Under the pieces are notes generated by a model, which worked only from the letters and a program-made list of their open reading frames with translations, did not search any database and was not told the DNA's origin. Made by a program: the position numbers and the translations under genes. 18,240 nt of DNA from JACCTH01 sp050741915 (GTDB taxonomy: Bacteria; Actinomycetota; Acidimicrobiia; Spongiisociales; ZC4RG35): contig JBOGEX010000157.1 of the NCBI GenBank assembly GCA_050741915.1, positions 1-18,240 on the forward strand, read 5' to 3'. Each line of letters begins with the position of its first letter. Position 1 is the stretch's first letter. Below, in pieces: positions 6,658-13,231 of the stretch.

Positions 6658-8019
6658 CTAGGCGTCCGGCCGGATGTTCTGGTTGTTCCGGAACACGTTC
6701 CCAGGGTCGTATCTCTGCTTGAGCCTCACCAAGCGCGAGTAGTGCTCTTCGCCGTACGCGGATTTTACGCGTTCCTCGCCCTCATCGCTCAGGTAGTTCA
6801 CATACACCGACTCGGTCGAGTACGACTGCATCGCTTCGAAAAACGACCTCGCCCATTCGATGTGCGCCTCCTGTTCGGCGTCCTCCGACCAGATGGCGGC
6901 GATGACCAGATCCCATACGGCGTCGCGGTGTCCGAATGCGGTGGCGTCGCTCGGGACCCGGGCGACTGCGCCGCCGAACCGCTCAAGGAAGACCATGGGC
7001 CGCCGAGACGGCGCGTCCTCGATGTAGGAGACCATCGTGTCGACCGCGTCGTCGGGAAGGTCGATCAGGTTGAGCGACTTCCAATAGTGCTTCCCGCCCC
7101 AGGGGAAGTCGGCGTCGAACGCAGTCTGCAGGTCGCGATAGCCCATCCGCTCGATCAGGTCCTCCATCGGGCTCCCGAACTCACGCACGGGTTCGAGCGC
7201 CTTCTCGCCAGACTCGGAGCCGCAGTGGCAGACGAAGAGGGTGACGGCCCACTCCCCGTCGGGAAGAGCGGTGAGGGCGTATAGAGCGGCGACCTCGTCG
7301 GGTGCCGCATACGAATAGTCGCGGTAGAAAGCGAATGCCTCCCTCGCTGCGCTGAAGGGGTGCAGCACCGGTCCCGCCAGCACCTGCCCCACCGGGTGCA
7401 GCTGGTAATCGAACGAGGTGACGATCCCGAAGTTGCCGCCGCCGCCGCGCAGTCCCCAGAACAGATCGGCGTGCTCGGTCTCGCTGGCGCTGAGGAGGCG
7501 GCCGTCGGCGGTGACCAGGTCGGCCGACAAGAGGTTATCGCACGTGAGCCCATGCTTGCGCTGGAGATAGCCGATGCCGCCCCCGAGTGTGAGCCCGGCG
7601 ATCCCGGTGCTCGAGATCTCGCCGCCAGTCGTGGCGAGCCCGAACGCCTGGGTTTCGCGGTCGAACTCACCCCATGTAAGACCGGCTTCCGCCCGGGCGA
7701 CTTGGTTCACGGGGTCGACGCGCATGCCCTTCATTGCGGATAGGTCGATGACGATCCCTTCGTCAACCACCGCTTTGCCCGCCACGTTGTGTCCACCACC
7801 ACGGACCGCGATGGGGAGGTCGTGGTCGATCCCGAATTGGAGCGCGGCCATGACGTCGGCGACTCCGATGCATCGCGCAATCACAGCCGGCCGCTTGTCG
7901 ATCATTCCGTTGTGAACCCTCCGCGCGACCTCGTAGTCGGCGTCGCCGGGCACGATCACTCGGCCTCGGAGCTCGGTCCGCAGATCATCGATTAGGGGCC
8001 CGTCGAGCATGAGCGTCAT
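6658..8019 (-). CDS. BBE-type FAD-linked oxidase
   Basis: The 453-aa protein is a member of the vanillyl-alcohol-oxidase / berberine-bridge-enzyme-like group. It has an N-terminal PCMH FAD-binding domain with R-G-G-G-H-N-V-A-G, in which His77 is the expected 8-alpha covalent flavin attachment, then G-L-T-L-G-G-G-I-G-Y, and a C-terminal BBE segment R-Y-D-P-G-N-V-F-R-N-N-Q-N-I. The second attachment Cys (G-x-C before the glycine loop) is missing, which suggests mono-covalent flavin. Such enzymes oxidise alcohols, amines, sugars or phenolics with O2, giving H2O2. The start at 8019 follows an AAGGAAG ribosome binding site, and the frame extends 21 codons further upstream without one. It is 17 bp behind the Cys-rich protein gene and likely co-translated. 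Confidence 0.88.
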   Translation of the reverse strand: MTLMLDGPLIDDLRTELRGRVIVPGDADYEVARRVHNGMIDKRPAVIARCIGVADVMAALQFGIDHDLPIAVRGGGHNVAGKAVVDEGIVIDLSAMKGMRVDPVNQVARAEAGLTWGEFDRETQAFGLATTGGEISSTGIAGLTLGGGIGYLQRKHGLTCDNLLSADLVTADGRLLSASETEHADLFWGLRGGGGNFGIVTSFDYQLHPVGQVLAGPVLHPFSAAREAFAFYRDYSYAAPDEVAALYALTALPDGEWAVTLFVCHCGSESGEKALEPVREFGSPMEDLIERMGYRDLQTAFDADFPWGGKHYWKSLNLIDLPDDAVDTMVSYIEDAPSRRPMVFLERFGGAVARVPSDATAFGHRDAVWDLVIAAIWSEDAEQEAHIEWARSFFEAMQSYSTESVYVNYLSDEGEERVKSAYGEEHYSRLVRLKQRYDPGNVFRNNQNIRPDA

Positions 8020-8036
8020 CTCGAAGTCTTCCTTCG

Positions 8037-8222
8037 TCAAACGCAGGTGCAGTGAACGTCTGCCTGTGCGCAGCGAGCACACCTAAGGGTGCAGTAGCGG
8101 TCGGAGCCGACGTGCAGATGCTGAGTGTCGTGGTTGCGGGCTTCTGTCCCGCAGATTGCGCACTTCCATCCGTCGGCGGCACCGCCGCATTTGGCGCATA
8201 ACAAGATCGTTGTATCGGTCAT
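8037..8222 (-). CDS. 61-aa Cys-rich zinc-ribbon-like protein
   Basis: The short protein has nine Cys in 61 residues: C9-x2-C12, C21-x2-C24, C44-x3-C48-x2-C51 and C58-x-C60, with His at 31, 35, 37 and 57. Two CxxC knuckles point to a zinc ribbon and the distal Cys cluster to a second metal site, so it may be a metal-binding, metallochaperone or metallothionein-like protein. An excellent AGGAGGT ribosome binding site sits just before the ATG. It has no membrane segment and is probably cytosolic. It is placed between a membrane-protein gene and the flavin oxidase in the minus-strand run. I recall similar short Cys-rich proteins beside oxidase genes but no named family. Confidence 0.8.
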   Translation of the reverse strand: MTDTTILLCAKCGGAADGWKCAICGTEARNHDTQHLHVGSDRYCTLRCARCAQADVHCTCV

Positions 8223-8245
8223 AGGTACCTCCTTGACTCACGACT

Positions 8246-8275
8246 GGGTGGGCCGCCGAGATGAGCGGCCCACCC
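8246..8275 (-). terminator. Perfect 11-bp hairpin between two minus-strand genes
   Basis: GGGTGGGCCGC (8246-8256) pairs fully with GCGGCCCACCC (8265-8275) around an 8-base loop. It lies between the membrane-protein stop (8281) and the ribosome binding site of the Cys-rich gene. No T-run follows on the minus strand, so it could be a partial terminator, an RNA-processing or stabilising hairpin, or a translation regulator. Confidence 0.45.
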
Positions 8276-8280
8276 CGCTG

Positions 8281-8781
8281 TCAACTTCTGCTCCGGGACC
8301 AGACCTCGGGCAAGCTCCATATTGCTCCGGCCACGAAAATGGCGGTCGCCAGATAAATCGGTCCGAGATGGACCAAGGTGTCGAAGTTGTTGGGATAGTG
8401 GGCGGGCAAAGCCACAGCCAATCCGAGGACTGGTGCCGCCACCGCTCCCACCCATGCCCACAGTTGCCCCCGGCGCACTCCGTACAAAACCAGGGAGAGC
8501 ACGGCCAGCCCCGTCGCGGCAATGAAACCAGCCACTGCGATATGCAGATGGCTGATGTAATGAACGAGCGAGGGGCTGAAAGCCGCGATCTCGGCCCGTC
8601 CGACGTCGACCTGTTCGGGACCGATTCCTAGTTCCAGAAAGCTGTCGGTGAAGTTGAGGACGAAGAAGATCGCCGCGTATCCGATAAATGCTACCGCCGC
8701 GATCCCCATCAGCCAGGAACCGACGTTGAGGCGCCCCTCGGCCGTCCCGATGCCAGTCCCGCCTGCAGTTGTGGTGGTCAT
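8281..8781 (-). CDS. Four-helix integral membrane protein of unknown function
   Basis: The 166-aa protein has a short Thr/Gly-rich N-terminus and four hydrophobic segments at about residues 22-44, 75-100, 107-127 and 138-157. Between the first two is a polar acidic stretch (P-E-Q-V-D-V-G) followed by S-P-S-L-V-H-Y-I-S-H-L-H-I, whose His residues could bind metal or heme. I do not recognise the family. The start at 8781 is chosen because AAGGAGGT (8788-8795, minus strand) is well placed. A longer form starting 6 codons upstream would place that site inside the gene. It is the first gene of the minus-strand run, and the TGCAAT-N18-CGTCTC promoter candidate lies directly upstream. Confidence 0.75.
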   Translation of the reverse strand: MTTTTAGGTGIGTAEGRLNVGSWLMGIAAVAFIGYAAIFFVLNFTDSFLELGIGPEQVDVGRAEIAAFSPSLVHYISHLHIAVAGFIAATGLAVLSLVLYGVRRGQLWAWVGAVAAPVLGLAVALPAHYPNNFDTLVHLGPIYLATAIFVAGAIWSLPEVWSRSRS

Positions 8782-8805
8782 CGATCCACCTCCTTTCAAC
8801 TATTA

Positions 8806-8835
8806 GAGACGTCGGTGATCGTCTCCCTAATTGCA
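8806..8835 (-). promoter_or_regulatory. Candidate ECF promoter for the minus-strand run
   Basis: Read on the minus strand, TGCAAT (8830-8835) is followed after 18 bp by CGTCTC (8806-8811). CGTC is a common -10 core of ECF-dependent promoters. The predicted start near 8799 leaves a short leader containing the AAGGAGGT site of the membrane-protein gene. The same pair occurs divergently at 8848-8876. Confidence 0.55.
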
Positions 8836-8847
8836 CGGTTCCACCAA

Positions 8848-8876
8848 TGCAATAAATTCGGCAGTGTGTACGTCTC
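8848..8876 (+). promoter_or_regulatory. Candidate ECF promoter for the sigma-factor run
   Basis: TGCAAT (8848-8853), a 17-bp spacer and CGTCTC (8871-8876) lie 30 bp before the sigma-factor GTG, with a predicted start near 8883. The identical pair on the other strand drives the opposite gene run. Placement before the sigma gene itself suggests autoregulation. A third CGTCTC at 8820-8825 has no TGCAAT partner. Confidence 0.55.
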
Positions 8877-8906
8877 TTAGGGGTAAGTGGTTATCGCGGT
8901 GAAAAG

Positions 8907-9527
8907 GTGATTAGGGAAGAGGCGCCCGACCGAGAGGCGGCCTTCTCGACTCCAGCCGACTCTAAGAAGGCTGCCTTCCAGCGTCTGGCGGTGCGGCAGA
9001 TTCCTGGCCTGTACTCACTGGCTCGCAGACTCGTAAAGGATGGGGCGGAGGATTTGGTGCAGGAGACTCTGCTTCATGGATATCGCTCGTTTGGGTCTTT
9101 GAGGGAGGAAGCGGCCGGCGCCCGGTGGCTGAAGGCCATCATGGTCAACGTCTTTCGTGACCAGCTTCGCAAGTTGGGACGGTCGGTCGACGAGCTTCCC
9201 ATGGAGACGGTGGAGGACTTCTCGCTCTATCAGGCCCTCGTGGAGGAGGATCCCCTCCCTTATTCCGACACCCTCCATCTTGACTTCCTCCACGCGTTTA
9301 GCAGAGAGGATGTCCGTGAGGTGCTGATGCGACTTTCTGAGATCTATCGGACATGTCTTGTCCTCCGCTACATGGATGGGTTCGCCACTAAGGAGATAGC
9401 CAGGATGCTGGGGGTCCCGCTGGGAACTGTTCTGGCGCGGCTACATCGGGGCCGCAAGCTGTTCGAAGAGCAAATGTGGACTTATGCCGATGAGACCGGA
9501 CTTCTGCTGAGAAAGGCTATGAGGTGA
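8907..9527 (+). CDS. ECF-type RNA polymerase sigma factor
   Basis: The 206-aa protein has region 2 at about residues 36-90 (with A-E-D-L-V-Q-E-T-L-L and the -10-reading helix ending W-L-K-A-I-M-V-N-V-F-R-D) and region 4 at about 138-190 (L-R-Y-M-D-G-F-A-T-K-E-I-A-R-M-L-G-V-P-L-G-T-V-L-A-R-L-H-R-G-R-K). No region 1 or 3 is present, so it is group 4. GTG 8907 is the only reasonable start in the frame and has a weak purine-rich ribosome binding site. Its stop overlaps the start of the zinc anti-sigma gene, so the two are translationally coupled. By analogy with SigR-RsrA it should be freed on redox or metal stress and then recognise the TGCAAT/CGTCTC promoters at 8806-8876 (inference). Confidence 0.93.
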   Translation: MIREEAPDREAAFSTPADSKKAAFQRLAVRQIPGLYSLARRLVKDGAEDLVQETLLHGYRSFGSLREEAAGARWLKAIMVNVFRDQLRKLGRSVDELPMETVEDFSLYQALVEEDPLPYSDTLHLDFLHAFSREDVREVLMRLSEIYRTCLVLRYMDGFATKEIARMLGVPLGTVLARLHRGRKLFEEQMWTYADETGLLLRKAMR

Positions 9528-9766
9528 ATGAAAAACTGAAAGCGATACCATGCTCCGAGGCGGTGCGTCAGCTTTGGGACTACCTGGACAATGCCATCTC
9601 GCCCGAGGACCAAGAGCGGGTAGAGCAGCATCTGGCTTTCTGCCGGAAGTGTTGCGGGGAAGTGGAGTTCGCCAAGGAGCTCAGGGCATTCCTCAATTCC
9701 AATGCCGTTGACGAGATTCCTACCGAAGTTACGGAACGCCTGCAGCGATTTGTCGAGGAGTTGTAA
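9524..9766 (+). CDS. Zinc-binding (zf-HC2 / ZAS) anti-sigma factor
   Basis: The 80-aa soluble protein carries C10 and H36-x3-C40-x2-C43, matching in spacing the Cys/His zinc set of the redox-responsive anti-sigma factor RsrA, with an extra Cys44 next to it. It has no membrane segment, so it senses inside the cytosol. Oxidation or alkylation of the zinc thiols, or metal attack, would release the sigma factor (family knowledge). The GTG start at 9524 overlaps the sigma stop by 4 bases, and the methyltransferase ATG follows the TAA after 2 bp. The three genes are thus tightly coupled. Confidence 0.9.
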   Translation: MNEKLKAIPCSEAVRQLWDYLDNAISPEDQERVEQHLAFCRKCCGEVEFAKELRAFLNSNAVDEIPTEVTERLQRFVEEL

Positions 9767-9768
9767 CC

Positions 9769-10566
9769 ATGGCCCGGGATCTGATGTTTCAGGACGAGAT
9801 AAAGGAGTCGGTCCGTCAGGCTTACTCGGAAATCTCCACCGGTGGGGGAGAAGTGGTGGCCCGCCGCTTTTACAGCCCCGAAGAGCTGGCCGAGGTCCCG
9901 GCTTCGGCAGTGAAGTGGTCGCTTGGGGTTGGGAATCCGATCCGATACGCGTTCATCGAGCCGGGCGAGACCGTTCTCGATATCGGCTCGGGGGGCGGTA
10001 TCGACACCATCCTCGCCGCCAAGCGGACCGGACCGCAGGGAAAGGCAATTGGGCTCGACATTCTCGAGGAGATGTGTAGTCGTGCTCGGAGCCATTCAGC
10101 CGAGGCAGGTGTCGAAGCGTGGACCGAGTTTCTTCTCGGCGAGATGGAGGCCATCCCCCTTCCCGACGCTTCGGTGGACGTAGTTATCTCCAACGGGGTT
10201 CTGAACCTTTCGGGCCGGAAGAGCCGTGCTCTGGCCGAGATACTCCGGGTGCTAAGACCCAATGGCCGCATCTGTGTCGCCGACCTCACTGTCGAGAATG
10301 ATCTCCCCCCGGAGGTTGCCAACCACCCCAGCGCCTGGGCTGGCTGAGTATCGGGAGCTATGGCGGAGCGTGCCTTCGCTACGAAACTGAAGAAGGCGGG
10401 GTTTGTCGATCTGTGGATTGGCGGGCATCGGCCGTTTGGAATCGACGATGCCGCCCTCTATCCACTCTTCAGCGAGGAGGTCATCGCCTTGATGCGGGAA
10501 ACGATCCCCGCCGATCATCAAGATCACGTCGCCGTCGGGGTGATCGTCAAGGCTCGAAAGCCTTGA
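9769..10566 (+). CDS. ArsM-like SAM methyltransferase with in-frame UGA at a conserved Cys (putative selenoprotein)
   Basis: The frame encodes 265 residues if the TGA at 10345-10347 (residue 193) is read through. Motif I is V-L-D-I-G-S-G-G-G-I-D (about residues 68-78), followed by I-G-L-D and the I-L-R-V-L-R-P-N-G-R-I segment, as in arsenite methyltransferases. Family members have a W-x-x-C-x-x-G-A-(L/M) motif. Here it reads S-A-W-A-G-UGA-V-S-G-A-M, with UGA exactly at the Cys. The downstream 72 codons stay in frame and look normal (L-K-K-A-G-F) up to a stop at 10564-10566. A SECIS-like hairpin follows. Two other Cys positions of ArsM are lost: S-L-G-V-G-N-P instead of S-L-G-C-G-N-P, and S-N-G-V-L-N-L instead of S-N-C-V-I-N-L. 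It may methylate something other than arsenite. The alternative is a nonsense pseudogene, or two products, with ATG 10360 restarting translation. Confidence 0.75.
10356..10380 (+). promoter_or_regulatory. Candidate bacterial SECIS hairpin after the UGA
   Basis: AGC (10356-10358) pairs with GCT (10378-10380), A10360 with T10376 and GGC (10362-10364) with GCC (10372-10374), with two mismatches between. The 7-base apical loop GGAGCGT begins with GG. The loop starts 18 nt after the UGA. A guanine at the loop start and roughly 16-37 nt spacing are what I recall of bacterial SECIS rules. A competing fold pairs 10348-10358 with 10372-10382. The stem is modest, so support is partial. Confidence 0.4.
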
Positions 10567-10608
10567 CCGCCTCGCAACGGATACCTTTAGTCGCGAGAGT
10601 GTCGGCAA

Positions 10609-11958
10609 ATGGTTGAGGTCTCTGCCATCGTCGATCAGGGGTTGGGCAACAGCAGCTATCTAGTTGATCTCGGTGATGGCCAGGGCCTGGTGATCGACCC
10701 GGAGCGCAATCCGACTCCCTACCTGGCCGCGGCTAAACACAAGGGGCTACGCGTCCGATGGGCGGTGGAGACGCACCTCCATGCGGACTTTATCTCCGGG
10801 GTGCGTGAACTTGCCGTCCAAGGCGCCAACGTGTTGGCGCCGACCGAGAGCCGCCTGAAGTTCGACCACGTGGGTCTCTACGACGGCGATGACTTCGACC
10901 TGGGGGGACTGACCTTGCGGGTTATCGCCACCCCCGGCCACACCCCCGAGCATTGCGCCTACTTGCTCAGCGACGGAACAGAATCGCTTGCCCTCTTCTC
11001 GGGGGGGACGTTGATCGTGGGCGGGGTAGCCCGTACCGATTTGTTATCGCCAGACCGCACCGAGGAACTGGCCAGGTTGGCGTACCGTTCGATCAGGGAC
11101 CGGCTACTCACCCTTCCTGACGACCTGGCGGTGTATCCGACCCACGGTGCCGGCTCGTTTTGCTCGGCTTCAGCCACCGGTGAGAGAACAACGACGATCG
11201 GCCGAGAACGGATATCCAACCCGCTCCTGCAGGCGGCTAACGAGGACGACTTCGTTGTCCAACTCACAGGGCGCCTCGGAAGCTACCCGCCTTATTTTTT
11301 GGCGCTGCGCGAGGTGAATCAGAGCGGCCCGACGGTCTACGGCCCCTCGCCCCCTCCTCTTCCCCAGCTCGGGCCTGATGAGGTGGCCCGGCTGATGGAG
11401 GGGGGTGCCGAGGTCGTCGACGTGCGACCCGGTCTCGATTTCGCCGCCGGCCACATCCCCGGTTCTCTTTCGATCGAGTTGCGCGACCAGTTCGCCACTT
11501 GGCTTGGTTGGCTGCTCGACCGCGACCGACTCGTGGTGTTCGTCGGGAATCCAAACCAGGACTTGGCGGAGGCGGTCCGTCAATCCTTCAACATTGGTTA
11601 TGAGCAGCTAGCCGGATGCCTGGGCGGTGGAATGGCTGCATGGGAGGACTCTGGGCGGTCAGTTACTAAGGTTCGCCTCCTCAACCCCGACGAGATTTCA
11701 TCCGGACTTGCGATGGTGGATGTGCGCCAAGAAAGCGAGTGGGACAGCGGCCATGTCCCTTTGGCCATCCATGTCGAGCTGGGAGAGATCGCCGCCCGCG
11801 CTGGGGAGCTCACCGGGGAGTTGGTGCTGCATTGTGCTCACGGGCAACGCTCGATGACCGCTGCCAGCCTCCTCCACAGGGCCGGTAACGCCAGCGTCGC
11901 TGTCACCACGGCTACAGCCGACGAGCTCAGACGGGCCCTCGCTACGTTCGCTCGATGA
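10609..11958 (+). CDS. MBL-fold / double-rhodanese protein (persulfide-dioxygenase-like)
   Basis: The 449-aa protein starts with an MBL domain (residues 1 to about 210) with E-T-H-L-H-A-D-F (His56, His58, Asp60), T-P-G-H-T-P-E-H and Y-P-T-H-G-A-G motifs, as in ETHE1/CstB-type persulfide dioxygenases, where a single iron is bound. Two rhodanese domains follow. The first (about 260-355) has V-V-D-V-R-P but no active-site Cys. The second (about 365-449) has the loop H-C-A-H-G-Q-R-S with Cys409. The fusion is built to oxidise a persulfide and transfer sulfane sulfur. It starts 42 bp after the methyltransferase and overlaps the transporter start by 4 bases, so it is likely in the sigma-factor operon. 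The ribosome binding site is weak. Confidence 0.9.
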   Translation: MVEVSAIVDQGLGNSSYLVDLGDGQGLVIDPERNPTPYLAAAKHKGLRVRWAVETHLHADFISGVRELAVQGANVLAPTESRLKFDHVGLYDGDDFDLGGLTLRVIATPGHTPEHCAYLLSDGTESLALFSGGTLIVGGVARTDLLSPDRTEELARLAYRSIRDRLLTLPDDLAVYPTHGAGSFCSASATGERTTTIGRERISNPLLQAANEDDFVVQLTGRLGSYPPYFLALREVNQSGPTVYGPSPPPLPQLGPDEVARLMEGGAEVVDVRPGLDFAAGHIPGSLSIELRDQFATWLGWLLDRDRLVVFVGNPNQDLAEAVRQSFNIGYEQLAGCLGGGMAAWEDSGRSVTKVRLLNPDEISSGLAMVDVRQESEWDSGHVPLAIHVELGEIAARAGELTGELVLHCAHGQRSMTAASLLHRAGNASVAVTTATADELRRALATFAR

Positions 11959-13211
11959 CCGCAACCTCCAAGCCGATTCAGCTCGGATTGCGTCCCAACC
12001 TGGCGCAATTCATCCTCCTCGTGGCGGTGAACGCCCTCGTCGGGGGGATGCTCGGTCAGGAACGAACGGTCCTCCCCCTGCTCGCCCGAGACGAGTTCGG
12101 GCTGACCGGAGTCACCGCCGCGATGACGTTCATAGTCGCCTTCGGGTTGATGAAGGCGATCTCCAACCTCTTCGCAGGAACGCTCTCGGACAAGTTCGGA
12201 CGCAAGCCGATACTCGTGGCCGGGTGGCTGGCCGGGCTTCCAGTCCCATTGCTGCTCATTTGGGCGCCGACCTGGAGCTGGGTTGTGGCCGCCAATGTCC
12301 TGTTGGGTATCAACCAGGGACTCACATGGTCAACCACTGTGATCATGAAAATCGACCTGGCCGGGCCCAAGCGGCGAGGCCTGGCGATGGGCATAAATGA
12401 GGCCGCGGGCTACGTGGCGGTATCTCTCACCGCGCTACTCACTGGGTTCATGGCGGCCCAGGCTGGGTTGCGACCCGAGCCGTTCTACCTCGGCATCGCC
12501 TATGCCGCCCTCGGTCTGGGTTTGTCAACCTTTGCGGTGCGGGAGACCCGTGCCCACGCCGCCCATGAGGCTGCAACTCACCAGACCCAACCGCTCAACT
12601 CCAACCACGACCTGTCTATGCGAGAGGTGGTCGTTAGGACCAGCTTCGTTGACCCCTCTCTGTCGGCGGCGAGTCAGGCCGGATTGGTCAACAATCTGAA
12701 CGACGGCATGGCCTGGGGGCTATTGCCACTCTTCTTTACGGCGGCCGGACTCTCGGTCACCCGTATCGGGATTCTTGCCGCCGTGTACCCGGGGCTGTGG
12801 GGTATCGGCCAGCTTCTCACCGGAGCATGGTCCGACCGTGTCGGCCGCAAGTGGCTCATCGTTGCTGGCATGTGGGTCCAGGCCGCCGCCATCGCGCTTG
12901 TCGCGCTCGGAACCAAATTCATCGTGTGGGTGGTGGCGATGGCGCTCCTAGGCGTCGGGACCGCCATGGTCTATCCCACTCTGCTCGCCGCGGTAGGGGA
13001 CCTCGCCCATCCCCGCTGGCGTGCCACCGCGGTCGGCGTTTATCGTTTCTGGCGCGACGCCGGCTTTGCCCTGGGCGCCATCCTCACTGGAGTGATCGCT
13101 GACCTGGCCAGTGCCTCAACCGCCATCTGGACCGTTGCCGCCCTTACTGCCCTCTCTGGGACTGTCGTCGGCGCCCGGATGAAGGAGACCTACATCCGCG
13201 CTCCATTGTAG
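11955..13211 (+). CDS. MFS transporter, probable exporter
   Basis: This 418-aa protein has about 12 membrane segments in two halves. The MFS signature G-T-L-S-D-K-F-G-R-K-P is in the loop after helix 2 (about residues 75-85), and its counterpart G-A-W-S-D-R-V-G-R-K in the second half. A hydrophilic central loop (about 197-225) joins the halves. Its ATG overlaps the stop of the MBL-rhodanese gene (ATGA), so the two are translationally coupled. In that context it may export the product of the methyltransferase or sulfur enzyme, but substrates cannot be read from MFS sequence. It is the last gene of the plus-strand run, and the next gene converges on it after 20 bp. Confidence 0.9.
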   Translation: MTATSKPIQLGLRPNLAQFILLVAVNALVGGMLGQERTVLPLLARDEFGLTGVTAAMTFIVAFGLMKAISNLFAGTLSDKFGRKPILVAGWLAGLPVPLLLIWAPTWSWVVAANVLLGINQGLTWSTTVIMKIDLAGPKRRGLAMGINEAAGYVAVSLTALLTGFMAAQAGLRPEPFYLGIAYAALGLGLSTFAVRETRAHAAHEAATHQTQPLNSNHDLSMREVVVRTSFVDPSLSAASQAGLVNNLNDGMAWGLLPLFFTAAGLSVTRIGILAAVYPGLWGIGQLLTGAWSDRVGRKWLIVAGMWVQAAAIALVALGTKFIVWVVAMALLGVGTAMVYPTLLAAVGDLAHPRWRATAVGVYRFWRDAGFALGAILTGVIADLASASTAIWTVAALTALSGTVVGARMKETYIRAPL

Positions 13212-13231
13212 TGATGCGGTCGCGGTAACGA

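Noticed and set aside
6613..7284. 223-codon plus-strand frame opposite the FAD-linked oxidase
   Set aside because: It is a mirror frame of a high-GC gene. The opposite strand carries all conserved motifs.
8827..8846. GGAACC-type (classical GGAAC) ECF -35 element on the minus strand
   Set aside because: GGAACC occurs at 8839-8844 on the minus strand, but no CGTC or GTT -10 lies at a suitable distance. The TGCAAT/CGTCTC pair fits both strands better.
10345..10347. UGA read as Trp or Gly through a variant genetic code
   Set aside because: UGA ends many intact genes here, including the sigma factor, MBL-rhodanese and OsmC-linked run members, so the code is standard. Only Sec insertion or termination remains plausible.
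10360..10566. Separate 68-aa gene starting at ATG 10360
   Set aside because: The sequence is the C-terminus of the ArsM fold in the same frame as the upstream part, and the GGGAG before the ATG is too close for a good ribosome binding site.
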